DNA of 64,000 bases from Sphingopyxis sp. (GTDB lineage: Bacteria > Pseudomonadota > Alphaproteobacteria > Sphingomonadales > Sphingomonadaceae). Position 1 is the first letter of the stretch, and each line of letters begins with the position of its first letter. The translations under genes were made by a program, and so were the position numbers. Below the pieces are notes generated by a model. That model was not told the DNA's origin, did no database searches, and saw only the letters and a program-made list of their open reading frames with translations. Positions 1 through 7,477 of the stretch are shown here, in pieces. The stretch covers positions 1 through 64,000 of the forward strand of contig JAEULK010000092.1 of the NCBI GenBank assembly GCA_016793775.1, in the 5' to 3' direction.

Positions 1-122
1 TGGGCCCGCCCCCTTCTGGGGGGGTTACTCCACCCGGGGGGTGGGGCTGCCTCGCCCCCCGGGGGCGGCGGGGGCCGTCGGGTCCCCCCCGTCCCCCCCA
101 CACCAGCGGATAGGGGGGACTC
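1..122. other. homopolymer-rich window edge
   Basis: This leading stretch is made almost entirely of G and C runs of five to seven bases, unlike anything else in the window. I see no convincing coding sequence or motif in it apart from the G-rich ribosome binding site just before cobB. It may be a sequencing or assembly artefact at a contig end, so the upstream promoter of cobB cannot be read with confidence. Confidence 0.5.
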
Positions 123-827
123 ATGAAAGACATCCGGAATATCGTGATCCTGACCGGCGCGGGCGTGTCGGCCGAAAGCGGCATCGACACGTTTCGCGAC
201 GGCGGTGGATTGTGGGAGCAGCACCGGGTCGAGGATGTCGCGACCCCCGCGGCGTTCGTGCGCGACCCCGACCTGGTCCACCGCTTCTATGACGCGCGGC
301 GCGCGGCGATCCAGACGAAGATGCCGAACGCCGCGCATGACGCGCTGGCGCGGCTCGATGCGGCCTGGCCGGGCGAATTGCTGATCGTGACGCAGAATGT
401 CGACGATCTGCACGAGCGCGCGGGGGCGCGGCGGCTGGTCCATATGCATGGCGAGCATCTGAAGGCCTGGTGCACCGGGTGCGACACCCGCACCCCGTGG
501 ACGGGCACGCTGATCGACCGGCCCGCCTGCCCGGCGTGCGGGGTGGCGGGATATCTGCGGCCCGATGTCGTGTGGTTCGGCGAGATGCCTTACCAGATGG
601 ACGCCATCTATCGCGCGCTCAATCGCGCCGACCTGTTCGTGTCGATCGGGACGTCGGGGGCGGTCTATCCCGCCGCGGGCTTCGTGCGCGAGGCGCGGGC
701 GAGCGGGGCGCGGACTTTGGAGCTGAATATGGAGCCGAGCCAGGGATCGCACTGGTTCGACGCGGCGCGGCACGGGCCGGCGGGGGTGCTGGTGCCGGCG
801 TGGGTGGAAGAAATACTCGGCGCTTAG
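123..827 (+). CDS. cobB: NAD-dependent protein deacylase, Sir2 family (class III sirtuin)
   Basis: Sirtuin that removes acyl groups from protein lysines using NAD+, making nicotinamide and O-acyl-ADP-ribose; cytoplasmic. Seen: NAD-binding GAGVSAESGI at residues 12-21, QNVD at 91-94, catalytic His109 in HGE, and a zinc site of Cys117, Cys120, Cys136 and Cys139. Tyr56-x2-Arg59 is the pair that gives CobB/SIRT5-type sirtuins activity on succinyl or malonyl lysine, so a desuccinylase role is likely (family knowledge). At 234 residues it is the usual short bacterial length. A G-rich ribosome binding site lies 5-10 bases before the ATG. It runs convergently into tadA, and the two genes overlap by four bases at their stops. 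Confidence 0.95.
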   Translation: MKDIRNIVILTGAGVSAESGIDTFRDGGGLWEQHRVEDVATPAAFVRDPDLVHRFYDARRAAIQTKMPNAAHDALARLDAAWPGELLIVTQNVDDLHERAGARRLVHMHGEHLKAWCTGCDTRTPWTGTLIDRPACPACGVAGYLRPDVVWFGEMPYQMDAIYRALNRADLFVSIGTSGAVYPAAGFVREARASGARTLELNMEPSQGSHWFDAARHGPAGVLVPAWVEEILGA

Positions 828-1279
828 CGCCGCGCGGCGAAGAAGGTGCGGAGCAGGTCCGCCGCCTCCCCCGCCCCGATGCCGTCGTAGATGTCGGGGC
901 GGTGGTGGATCGTCGGCTGCGACAAGACGCGCGGGCCGTGGACGACCGCGCCCCCCTTGGGATCGTCGGCGCCGTAGTAGAGGCGTGCGATGCGGGCGTG
1001 GGCGATGGCGCCGGCGCACATCGCGCAGGGTTCGAGCGTGACATAGAGGTCGCAGCCGTCGAGCCGTTCGTTGCCGAGCTTCGCCGCCGCGGCGCGAATC
1101 GCGACGATTTCGGCATGCGCGGTGGGGTCTCGCGATTCGCGGGGGCGGTTGTGGCCCTCGGCGATGATGACGCCATCCTTGACGACGACGGCGCCGACAG
1201 GCACTTCGCCCGCGTCACCCGCCGCTTTTGCAAGGTTCAGCGCGGCGCGCATCGGTTCGGGCAGGAGAAATTGCGGCAT
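824..1279 (-). CDS. tadA: tRNA-specific adenosine deaminase (nucleoside deaminase family)
   Basis: Zinc deaminase that converts the wobble adenosine A34 of tRNA-Arg(ACG) to inosine. Seen: the HAE motif with zinc ligand His55 and proton shuttle Glu57, and PCxxC with Cys85 and Cys88. The 151-residue length fits TadA. Cytosine deaminase or guanine deaminase relatives share the fold, but the short size and the sequence [11 protein letters not shown] are typical of TadA. The start at 1279 leaves a 142-base divergent gap to rpmB. The 3' end overlaps that of cobB. Confidence 0.93.
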   Translation of the reverse strand: MPQFLLPEPMRAALNLAKAAGDAGEVPVGAVVVKDGVIIAEGHNRPRESRDPTAHAEIVAIRAAAAKLGNERLDGCDLYVTLEPCAMCAGAIAHARIARLYYGADDPKGGAVVHGPRVLSQPTIHHRPDIYDGIGAGEAADLLRTFFAARR

Positions 1280-1298
1280 CGCCTTTCCCGCTAGTCCC

Positions 1299-1325
1299 TT
1301 GACGAATCTGCGGCAAGCCGATAAG
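1299..1325 (+). promoter_or_regulatory. possible rpmB promoter
   Basis: A TTGACG hexamer at 1299-1304 is followed after 15 bases by GATAAG at 1320-1325, in the divergent gap before rpmB. The spacing is short for a vegetative promoter, so this is a tentative reading; it would give a leader of about 90 bases. Confidence 0.35.
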
Positions 1326-1421
1326 CGCGCGCCTTTCCCGGCTCACTCCGGTCCTGCCTTGCCCGTTTTGCGGGACGCATCCGGACGCCGAACCGAAATT
1401 TTTTTGACGAGGACAGATATC

Positions 1422-1715
1422 ATGTCGCGCATCTGCGAACTGACCGGCAAGGGCCGTATGGTAGGCAACAATGTCAGCCACGCGAACAACAAGACCAAGC
1501 GCACTTTCCTGCCCAATCTGCAGAATGTGACCTTGCTGTCGGACGCCCTGGGCAAGGGTTTCAAGCTGCGCGTGTCGACGCATGGCCTGCGCACCGTCGA
1601 GCATAATGGCGGCCTCGACAACTGGCTGGTCAAGGCCGGCGACGATCAGCTGTCGGCGAATGCCCGCAAGCTGAAGAAGGAAGTGACGAAGAAGCTGGCC
1701 GAAAAGGCCGCCTGA
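1422..1715 (+). CDS. rpmB: 50S ribosomal protein L28 (bL28)
   Basis: Large-subunit ribosomal protein. The 97-residue product opens with the classic L28 signature [11 protein letters not shown], followed by a basic [13 protein letters not shown] segment and FLPNLQ. The reading frame stays open far upstream, but this ATG matches the family start and has a purine-rich GACGAGGAC stretch about 10 bases ahead. The longer form, as in most alphaproteobacteria, has a Lys-rich tail after the core domain. The gene is monocistronic and is followed directly by a hairpin terminator. Confidence 0.98.
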   Translation: MSRICELTGKGRMVGNNVSHANNKTKRTFLPNLQNVTLLSDALGKGFKLRVSTHGLRTVEHNGGLDNWLVKAGDDQLSANARKLKKEVTKKLAEKAA

Positions 1716-1740
1716 GCGTCCCAAGCTTTCGAATCGCAAG

Positions 1741-1769
1741 AGGCGGCCGGGCGACCGAGCCGCCTTTTT
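1741..1769 (+). terminator. intrinsic terminator of rpmB
   Basis: A 7-bp perfect stem (AGGCGGC/GCCGCCT) with an 11-base loop is followed by a run of T, 26 bases after the rpmB stop. Confidence 0.85.
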
Positions 1770-1797
1770 GCTGTGCGCGGCGCATATCCCCTACACT

Positions 1798-1880
1798 CGT
1801 CATTGCGAGCGTAGCGAAGCAATCCAGAGCCGTGTACGCATGTTCCGGATTGCCGCGTCGCTTCGCTCCTCGCAATGACG
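1798..1880. repeat. imperfect palindromic repeat, CGTCATTGCGAG family
   Basis: The ends are exact inverted repeats (CGTCATTGCGAG at 1798-1809 and its complement at 1869-1880), and the inner arms both carry GCGAAG and GGATTGC-type blocks. It looks like a REP/BIME-type extragenic element and lies between two convergent gene ends. Only one copy is in the window. Confidence 0.75.
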
Positions 1881-1902
1881 ATGTGAGGGGACGCGCGGCC
1901 GT

Positions 1903-2898
1903 TCACTTGCGCGGCGGCAGATCGACCAGTTCGAATTTCAGCAGCAAACTCCGCTGCCAGCGGTTGAAATTGTCGTCGGACACCAGCCAGAGGATCGTCT
2001 TGCCGTCCTCGACCGTCACCGCCGCGCCCTCGTAATTTTCGTGCAGCGGTTCGGGCACCCGCCCGATCGACAGCGAGCGGACGACCGCCTTGGCCCTGAT
2101 GTCGGCGGGATCGACGATCGCGAGGGTGGTCGTGAACAAAGGATCGAGCCCGAGCTTGCGGTGGACGAGCAGGATGCGCCCGTCGGGGAGCGGCGCGGCG
2201 TCGCTGACCTGACCCTTGCCCGCGGCGTCATAATAGAAAAGCAGCGGCTTGCGGCCCGGCACCGCGGGATCGTCGCCATAGACGAGGCCTTCGGTACCGA
2301 AATCGTTGCGATCCTCGCCCTCCGAAAAAAGGATGGTGCGCCCGTCCGCCAGCCGCACCATCGCTTCGGGCCCGCGATTCGACGGCCAGCCGTAGAGCGC
2401 CGGCGAGCGGCGGCGCGATTCGACGCGGGTCATCGGGGCGTCGATGCGCCAGACCTGGTTGATCCCCTCGAGCGCGATCCACAATTTGCCGGTCGCGGGG
2501 TCGCGGACCATCGCCTCGGCATCGGTGAAAGCCTTGCGCTTGGGGCTGCGCGGCGGGGTCGGCAGCGGACGGATCGCGACGTCCGACACCGATCCGTCGG
2601 CGCCCAGCGTCAGCCGCGTTGCTTCGCCATTATCGCCGACGAGCAGAAAACGACCGTCGCCGCGCCGGGCCAGCGCCGAGAAGCCGCCGAAGTCGCTGTT
2701 GCGGCTGACCAGCCGCCAGCCGGCGACGAAGCGCAGCGTGCCGGCGGTCGTGGCGGGATAGCGCAGGGGCCGCGCCTCGGCGGTCTGGCTGCGGTCGATC
2801 GCCGGATAGCGAAATGCCGTCCCCGGCACCGGTCCGATGGTCAGGAAGATCAGGGCGGCGGGGAGGAGGCGGCGCATCGCGATCGGGCCTAAAGCCAT
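1903..2898 (-). CDS. exported esterase-like protein of the phytase-like family
   Basis: Probable periplasmic protein of the family annotated as 'esterase-like activity of phytase' (PF13449), a beta-propeller fold of uncertain substrate. Seen: a hydrophobic N-terminal signal (RRLLPAALIFLTIGPVPG), then family segments such as FGGFSALA, DAEAMV, GPEAMVRL and HENYEGAAV, and a C-terminal WLVSDDNFN. Length 331 residues. A second Met at residue 8, position 2877, directly precedes the RR-hydrophobic segment and could be the true start. It stands alone, tail to tail with rpmB. The molecular activity is not established for this family. Confidence 0.75.
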   Translation of the reverse strand: MALGPIAMRRLLPAALIFLTIGPVPGTAFRYPAIDRSQTAEARPLRYPATTAGTLRFVAGWRLVSRNSDFGGFSALARRGDGRFLLVGDNGEATRLTLGADGSVSDVAIRPLPTPPRSPKRKAFTDAEAMVRDPATGKLWIALEGINQVWRIDAPMTRVESRRRSPALYGWPSNRGPEAMVRLADGRTILFSEGEDRNDFGTEGLVYGDDPAVPGRKPLLFYYDAAGKGQVSDAAPLPDGRILLVHRKLGLDPLFTTTLAIVDPADIRAKAVVRSLSIGRVPEPLHENYEGAAVTVEDGKTILWLVSDDNFNRWQRSLLLKFELVDLPPRK

Positions 2899-3066
2899 CG
2901 TGTGACAAAGGAAAGCGCGGGAAAGCGTGGACGAAGCTGAACGGCGGACAACCCAGCCTGAACCTCACCCAACAGCCGCGTTCAGGGTCGGCTCAAGGCG
3001 AATGACCTAGAACCTCTTTCATCGACCACAGCCCAGACGGGCGAAGACGAAAGAAGGAGACAGACA

Positions 3067-3498
3067 ATGAAAAAGATGGTGACCCTCTCGATCGCCGCCC
3101 TGATGTCCACCGCGACGCTGGGCCTGGCAGCCACCCCCGCCGCCGCCCAGAACGGCTATTACAACAACAACGGCTATTCGAACTATGACGTGCGCTACGA
3201 CCGCGACGACCGTCGCTATGATCGCAACGACCGTCGTTACGACCGTCGTTACGACCGCCGCGAATATCGCCAGGATCGTCGTTACAACCAGCGCCAGAAC
3301 CAGCGCTATTACAATGATCGCAACTATCGCCGGTGCGACAACGGTACCGGTGGCACGATCATCGGCGCGATTGCCGGCGGCCTCGCCGGGAATGAAATCG
3401 CCGGTCGCGGCGACCGTGCGGTCGGAACGATCATCGGCGGCGCCGTCGGCGCCATCGCCGGTCGCGCGATCGACAAGGGGAATGACGGCTGCCGCTAA
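3067..3498 (+). CDS. secreted/outer-membrane glycine-zipper protein with Arg/Asp/Tyr-rich repeat
   Basis: Small exported protein of 143 residues. It has a signal peptide ending ATPAAAQ (about residues 1-28), then a strongly charged low-complexity segment built of DRRYDR-type units (about residues 40-92), then a 'glycine zipper 2TM' segment (TIIGAIAGGLAGNEIAG and TIIGGAVGAIAGRAI). This family includes RcnB/17-kDa-antigen-like proteins that pack in the outer membrane; the role here is unknown. The ribosome binding site AAGGAG is 8 bases before the ATG. A strong terminator follows 37 bases after the stop, so it is monocistronic. Confidence 0.8.
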   Translation: MKKMVTLSIAALMSTATLGLAATPAAAQNGYYNNNGYSNYDVRYDRDDRRYDRNDRRYDRRYDRREYRQDRRYNQRQNQRYYNDRNYRRCDNGTGGTIIGAIAGGLAGNEIAGRGDRAVGTIIGGAVGAIAGRAIDKGNDGCR

Positions 3499-3535
3499 GG
3501 GCTGACCCGACCCCCAATAATCTCTTCCTTTGCTG

Positions 3536-3570
3536 CCCCGCCCGGTTTCGACCGGGCGGGGTTTTCTTTT
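3536..3570 (+). terminator. intrinsic terminator after the glycine-zipper gene
   Basis: A GC-rich 9-bp stem (CCCCGCCCG/CGGGCGGGG) with a short TTTCGA-type loop, followed by TTTTCTTTT. One of the clearest terminators in the window. Confidence 0.92.
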
Positions 3571-3603
3571 GGGGTGGGCGGTTCTGAACGAGCCGACCTA
3601 TAA

Positions 3604-3690
3604 ATTCCGTTCGTGTCGAGCGAAGGCGAGACACCCCGAAAGCAGGCGCTCCCCCAACGTGTCTCGACTTCGCTCGACACAAGCGGAAAT
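3604..3690. repeat. inverted repeat, GTGTCGAGCGAAG family (copy 1)
   Basis: Two arms, ATTCCGTTCGTGTCGAGCGA and its near-complement ending at 3690, flank about 24 bases. The same core (GTGTCGAGCGAAGTCGAGACAC and its complement) recurs at 5818-5851 and 63165-63242. The rest of the 3499-3819 gap holds the terminator at 3536 and no other feature I can support. Confidence 0.8.
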
Positions 3691-3819
3691 AGAGGGGGTC
3701 TGGAATTACCCCCGAAACCGCCGCCACCCCCCGGGGTTGCCATCCCGCGCCCCCACGCCTAATCTGGCCCCAAGTGCACGTCCGGTCTTCGGGCGCGTGA
3801 GAAACAGGTAAGAATAGCC

Positions 3820-4926
3820 ATGCGGCAAATGGCAGCGCCCGATGGGCGGTCGCCGCGGCCCGGGGCGGCAGCGGCGAAGGACAGGCAGGCGGCAGGCGGC
3901 AATCCCCGCCCCGCGCCCTTTACGCGGCCCAAAAGCTATGCCGCGATCGACCTTGGCACCAACAATTGCCGGCTGCTGATCGCGCGGCCGCAGGGCGGCG
4001 AGCTGGTCGTCATCGACGCCTTTTCGCGCATCGTCCGGCTGGGCGAAGGACTGCACCACACCGGGCGGATCAGCGACGCGGCGATGGACCGCGCGGTCGC
4101 CGCGCTGTCGATCTGTGCCGACAAATTGCGCCGCCGCCACGTCAGCCTGTCGCGCGCGGTCGCGACCGAGGCGTGCCGCCGCGCCAGCAACGGGGCCGAA
4201 CTCGCCGAACGGGTGCGGCGCGAGACCGGCATCGTGCTCGACATCATCGCCCCCGCCGAGGAGGCGCGGCTCGCGGTGCTCGGCTGCCACAATCTGATGG
4301 AACCCGGCGACGGCCCGGCGCTGATCTTCGATATCGGCGGCGGATCGACCGAGCTGATGCACGTCGAAGGCAGCGGCAGCGACGTCGTCATCCTCGACTG
4401 GGTGAGCGTGCCCTGGGGCGTCGTGTCGCTGACCGAACATGCGTCGGGCGCCGAGCCCGGCGGCGGCGCGACGATGGCCGACCGCCAGGCGAGCTATCGG
4501 CATATGCGCGCGACGACACGCGAGGCCTTTGCCGCCTTTGCCGGGCGCGCCGCGCAATATTCGGACCAGCCTTTGCGCCTGCTCGGCACCAGCGGCACAG
4601 TGACGACGCTGGCCAGCGTGTTCCTCGACCTGCCGCGCTACGACCGGCGCGCGGTCGACGGGCTGGTGGTGCCGTGCGATGCGATGCGCGACATCAGCCG
4701 CCGCCTGGCCGAGGCGAGCATCGCCGACCGCGCCGAAATCGGCTGCATCGGGCGCGAGCGCGCCGACCTGGTGGTCGCGGGATGCGCGATTTTGGAAAGC
4801 ATCATCGACCTGTGGCCCGCCGCGCGCGTCGGGGTCGCCGACCGCGGCATCCGCGAGGGCATCCTGCGCACGCTGGCGATGCAGGGGCGCGACGTGCCGG
4901 TTACCCGCCGCGAGTTTCGCAAATGA
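3820..4926 (+). CDS. ppx: exopolyphosphatase / guanosine pentaphosphatase (Ppx/GppA family)
   Basis: Hydrolyses inorganic polyphosphate or pppGpp; cytoplasmic member of the ASKHA fold. Seen: phosphate-1 loop YAAIDLGTNNCRLLIA (about residues 40-55), FSRIVRLGEG, the ATEACRRA segment, catalytic-Glu region PAEEARLA, phosphate-2 loop FDIGGGSTEL, and the late GTSGT motif. It lacks the extra C-terminal HD-like domain, so it is the short ~370-residue form. The first ~35 residues are Pro/Ala/Arg-rich and may not all be translated. The gene overlaps rlmE at ATGA, so the two are coupled; this ppx-rlmE pairing is common in sphingomonads. Ppx versus GppA activity cannot be told from sequence. Confidence 0.9.
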   Translation: MRQMAAPDGRSPRPGAAAAKDRQAAGGNPRPAPFTRPKSYAAIDLGTNNCRLLIARPQGGELVVIDAFSRIVRLGEGLHHTGRISDAAMDRAVAALSICADKLRRRHVSLSRAVATEACRRASNGAELAERVRRETGIVLDIIAPAEEARLAVLGCHNLMEPGDGPALIFDIGGGSTELMHVEGSGSDVVILDWVSVPWGVVSLTEHASGAEPGGGATMADRQASYRHMRATTREAFAAFAGRAAQYSDQPLRLLGTSGTVTTLASVFLDLPRYDRRAVDGLVVPCDAMRDISRRLAEASIADRAEIGCIGRERADLVVAGCAILESIIDLWPAARVGVADRGIREGILRTLAMQGRDVPVTRREFRK

Positions 4927-5627
4927 CTCAGGGCAAGGGCGGCGGCGCCAAGGGTGGACGGGGCGGGCTGCACGTCCGCGTCAAGACCGCGAAGAAGCGT
5001 AGCGTGTCCTCGACGCGCTGGCTGTCACGGCAACTCAACGACCCCTATGTGCGGCGCGCGCAGGCCGAGGGGTATCGTTCACGCGCCGCGTACAAGCTGA
5101 TCGAACTCGACGAGAAATTCAGCTTCGTCAAAAAGGCGCGCGCGGTCGTCGACCTGGGGATTGCGCCCGGCGGCTGGTCGCAGGTGGTGCGCAAGACCAA
5201 CCCCCGCGCGAAGATCGCCGGGATCGACCTGCTCGAATGCGAGCCGATCGAAGGCGTCGAAATCCTGCAGATGGATTTCATGGACGATGCGGCGCCGGGC
5301 GCGCTGATCGAGGCGCTGGGTTCCGCCCCCGACCTCGTGATGTCGGACATGGCGGCGAACACCGTCGGCCATCCCCAGACCGATCACCTCCGCACGATCG
5401 GGCTGGCCGAGACCGCCGCCGATTTCGCGGTGCGCACGCTGCTGCCCGGCGGCAGTTTCGTCACCAAGGTGTTCGCGGGCGGCGCCGACCACAGCCTGCT
5501 GACCCTGCTCAAGCAGAATTTCACGACGGTGAAGCACGCCAAACCGCCGTCGAGCCGCAAGGGATCGCCCGAACTGTTCGTGGTGGCGCAGGGGTTCAAG
5601 GGGCGGAAAGAGGTGGTTGAGGAATAG
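4923..5627 (+). CDS. rlmE: 23S rRNA (uridine-2552-2'-O)-methyltransferase, FtsJ/RlmE family
   Basis: Methylates the 2'-O of U2552 in the ribosomal A-loop using SAM. Seen: SAM-binding DLGIAPGGWSQ at residues 77-87 and the complete K-D-K-E catalytic tetrad, Lys58, Asp142, Lys182 and Glu217. The basic N-terminal tail (residues 1-35) is longer than in E. coli and typical of alphaproteobacteria. I chose the ATG overlapping the ppx stop (ATGA) although the frame is open far upstream, because it places the family's basic leader at the N terminus. Its TAG stop lies in the end of a 146-bp palindromic element, so the last residues may have been altered by that insertion. Confidence 0.95.
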   Translation: MTQGKGGGAKGGRGGLHVRVKTAKKRSVSSTRWLSRQLNDPYVRRAQAEGYRSRAAYKLIELDEKFSFVKKARAVVDLGIAPGGWSQVVRKTNPRAKIAGIDLLECEPIEGVEILQMDFMDDAAPGALIEALGSAPDLVMSDMAANTVGHPQTDHLRTIGLAETAADFAVRTLLPGGSFVTKVFAGGADHSLLTLLKQNFTTVKHAKPPSSRKGSPELFVVAQGFKGRKEVVEE

Positions 5628-5770
5628 GGCCGATCGACATTCAGCCCTGACGGCCTGCAAATGGCGGCTTTCCGCGCTTCCGGTGCTCACATACTTTAAG
5701 GACGCTGCGCTCCGGGTCACGGGAAACCACCATTTTCGGCACGTCATCTTCCGAATGTCGATCGGCCCTA
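5625..5770. repeat. 146-bp MITE-like palindromic element (copy 1)
   Basis: The element begins TAGGGCCGATCGACATT and ends with the exact complement AATGTCGATCGGCCCTA. Between these ends the whole element is an imperfect palindrome (for example AAATGGCGGCTTTCC faces GGGAAACCACCATTT). A second copy of identical length lies at 15662-15807, and I count seven mismatches between them. The TA at both ends would fit a TA target duplication of the IS630/Tc1 kind (inference). It carries no open frame for a transposase and supplies the TAG stop of rlmE. Confidence 0.85.
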
Positions 5771-5817
5771 GGCTGGCGGGTTTGGGGGTGGTTGCCAAAA
5801 AAGCCGCACAATAAATC

Positions 5818-5851
5818 CCGTTTGTGTCGAGCGAAGTCGAGACACAAACGG
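5818..5851. repeat. compact hairpin of the GTGTCGAGCGAAG family (copy 2)
   Basis: Arms CCGTTTGTGTC and GACACAAACGG form a perfect 11-bp stem around GAGCGAAGTCGA. It is the short form of the element at 3604-3690. The whole 5628-6004 gap holds the 146-bp element, this hairpin, and the leader of the S41 protease gene; I see no gene in it. Confidence 0.8.
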
Positions 5852-6004
5852 AAATGGAGGTTGGTCTTGATTCACCCCAATGCCCCTCGGTTCGTCGCAC
5901 GCCATGATCCAGATCATTGCGCATCTTTTCATCGCCGATACATATGGCCGGTCGCAGAAACGGTGCCGGTCGCCGCGATGCGTCCGATCAACCGGGGAAA
6001 GTCC

Positions 6005-7477
6005 ATGCGCCGTAACCTGCGAAAATCCATTGCCCTGCTGACCATGTCGGCGTTCGTCCTCGCCAGCTGCGGCGGTGGGGGCGGCGGAGGCGGCGGAGGC
6101 GGCGGCCCTGTGGTGGTCACCCCGACCCCGACGCCCACGCCGACCCCCACGGCGGGCTGCGGCCTGTCGGCGCGGCAGGATTTTGCGAAAGCGGTGATCG
6201 ACGAATGGTATTTGTTCCCCGGCGACGTCGCGAGCGGGGTCAACAAGGCGAGCTACAGCGACGTGCAATCCTATATCGACGCGCTCGTCGCGCCGGCGCG
6301 CGCCGCGAACAAGGACCGCTTCTTCACCTACATCACCTCGATCGCCGAGGAGAATGCCTTTTTCTCGAGCGGGTCGAGCGCGGGCTTCGGGGTGCGGCTG
6401 ACCTATAATCCGTCGACCCAGCGCGTCGTGATCGCCGAATCCTATGAAGGTGCGCCGGCGCTGGCGGCGGGGATCGACCGCGGCACCCAGATCACCGGCA
6501 TCGGCACCACGGCGTCGAACATCCGCTTGATCGCCGACATCGTTGCGTCGAGCGGCACCGGCGGCATCACCGAGGCGCTGGGGCCGAGCGACCCCGGCGT
6601 GACCCGCGTATTGCGCATCATCGACGGCGCCACGACCCGCGACGTGACCGTGACCAAGGCCGAATTCGACATCGACCCGATTTCGGACCGCTATGGCGCC
6701 AAGGTCATCACCGAGGGCGGCAAGAAATACGGCTATATCAACCTGCGCACCTTCATCACCTCGGCGAACGCGCAGCTGCGCACCGCTTTTGCCGATTTCC
6801 GCGCACAGGGCGTGACCGACGTCGTCATCGACTTCCGCTATAACGGCGGCGGGCTGGTCAGCACGGCCGAACTGATGGGCGACCTGCTCGGGCGCAACCG
6901 GACGTCGAGCGAGTTGTTCTCGCGCACCGATTTCCGGCCGTCGAAGGCGGCGGAGAACGACCGGTATTTCTTCACCAGCCAGCCCGAATCGATCGCGCCG
7001 ACGCGCATCGCCTTCATCGGCACCGGATCGACCGCGTCGGCCAGCGAACTCGTCATCAACGGCATGCTGCCCTATCTCGGCACCAATATGACGCTGGTCG
7101 GCAGCAACACGTTCGGCAAGCCGGTCGGCCAGATCGCGGTCGATAAGGCGTCGTGCGACGACCGGATGCGCGTCATCGCCTTCGCCACCGGCAATGCGGC
7201 GGGCGCGAGCGACTATTTCACCGGGCTGGCGCCCAAGATCAGCAACAGCTGCGCCGCGGGCGATAATCTGTCGTTCCAGCTCGGCGATCCGAACGAGACG
7301 TCGCTGCGCGCGGCGCTCGACTTCCTCGCCGGGCGCGCCTGCGCCGGCGGGGCGATCAGCCGCGCCGACAGCCGCGTCGCGAGCACCGGCATCGCGCCGG
7401 GACTGGCGCCGCCGGCCGCGATGCTGGAGAGCGAAGCGCCGAGCGCGGCGCAGCGCGAGATGCCGGGGCTGTTCTAA
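6005..7477 (+). CDS. S41-family serine protease, lipoprotein (C-terminal processing protease-like)
   Basis: Probable envelope protease with a Ser-Lys dyad. Seen: lipobox LASC with Cys22, then a run of twelve glycines and a Pro-Thr repeat linker, an N-terminal alpha-helical region, a PDZ-like segment (SYEGAPALAAGIDRGTQITGI), and the S41 core with DFRYNGGG, nucleophile Ser347 in STASASE and general base Lys372 in NTFGKPVG. The Ser-to-Lys distance of 25 equals that in E. coli Tsp. I chose this ATG because GGGGAAAG lies just before it and it puts the lipobox at a normal depth; ATG 5978 is an alternative. Length 490. It is convergent with kdpD, overlapping by four bases. Confidence 0.88.
   Translation: MRRNLRKSIALLTMSAFVLASCGGGGGGGGGGGGPVVVTPTPTPTPTPTAGCGLSARQDFAKAVIDEWYLFPGDVASGVNKASYSDVQSYIDALVAPARAANKDRFFTYITSIAEENAFFSSGSSAGFGVRLTYNPSTQRVVIAESYEGAPALAAGIDRGTQITGIGTTASNIRLIADIVASSGTGGITEALGPSDPGVTRVLRIIDGATTRDVTVTKAEFDIDPISDRYGAKVITEGGKKYGYINLRTFITSANAQLRTAFADFRAQGVTDVVIDFRYNGGGLVSTAELMGDLLGRNRTSSELFSRTDFRPSKAAENDRYFFTSQPESIAPTRIAFIGTGSTASASELVINGMLPYLGTNMTLVGSNTFGKPVGQIAVDKASCDDRMRVIAFATGNAAGASDYFTGLAPKISNSCAAGDNLSFQLGDPNETSLRAALDFLAGRACAGGAISRADSRVASTGIAPGLAPPAAMLESEAPSAAQREMPGLF

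Noticed and set aside
41-292. Short plus-strand ORF overlapping the cobB start
   Set aside because: Begins in the homopolymer edge and runs out of frame through the conserved sirtuin N terminus.
3185-3300. Regular repeats that might be taken for a CRISPR array
   Set aside because: They are in-frame codon repeats of the DRRYDR protein segment, not equal-length repeats with unique spacers.
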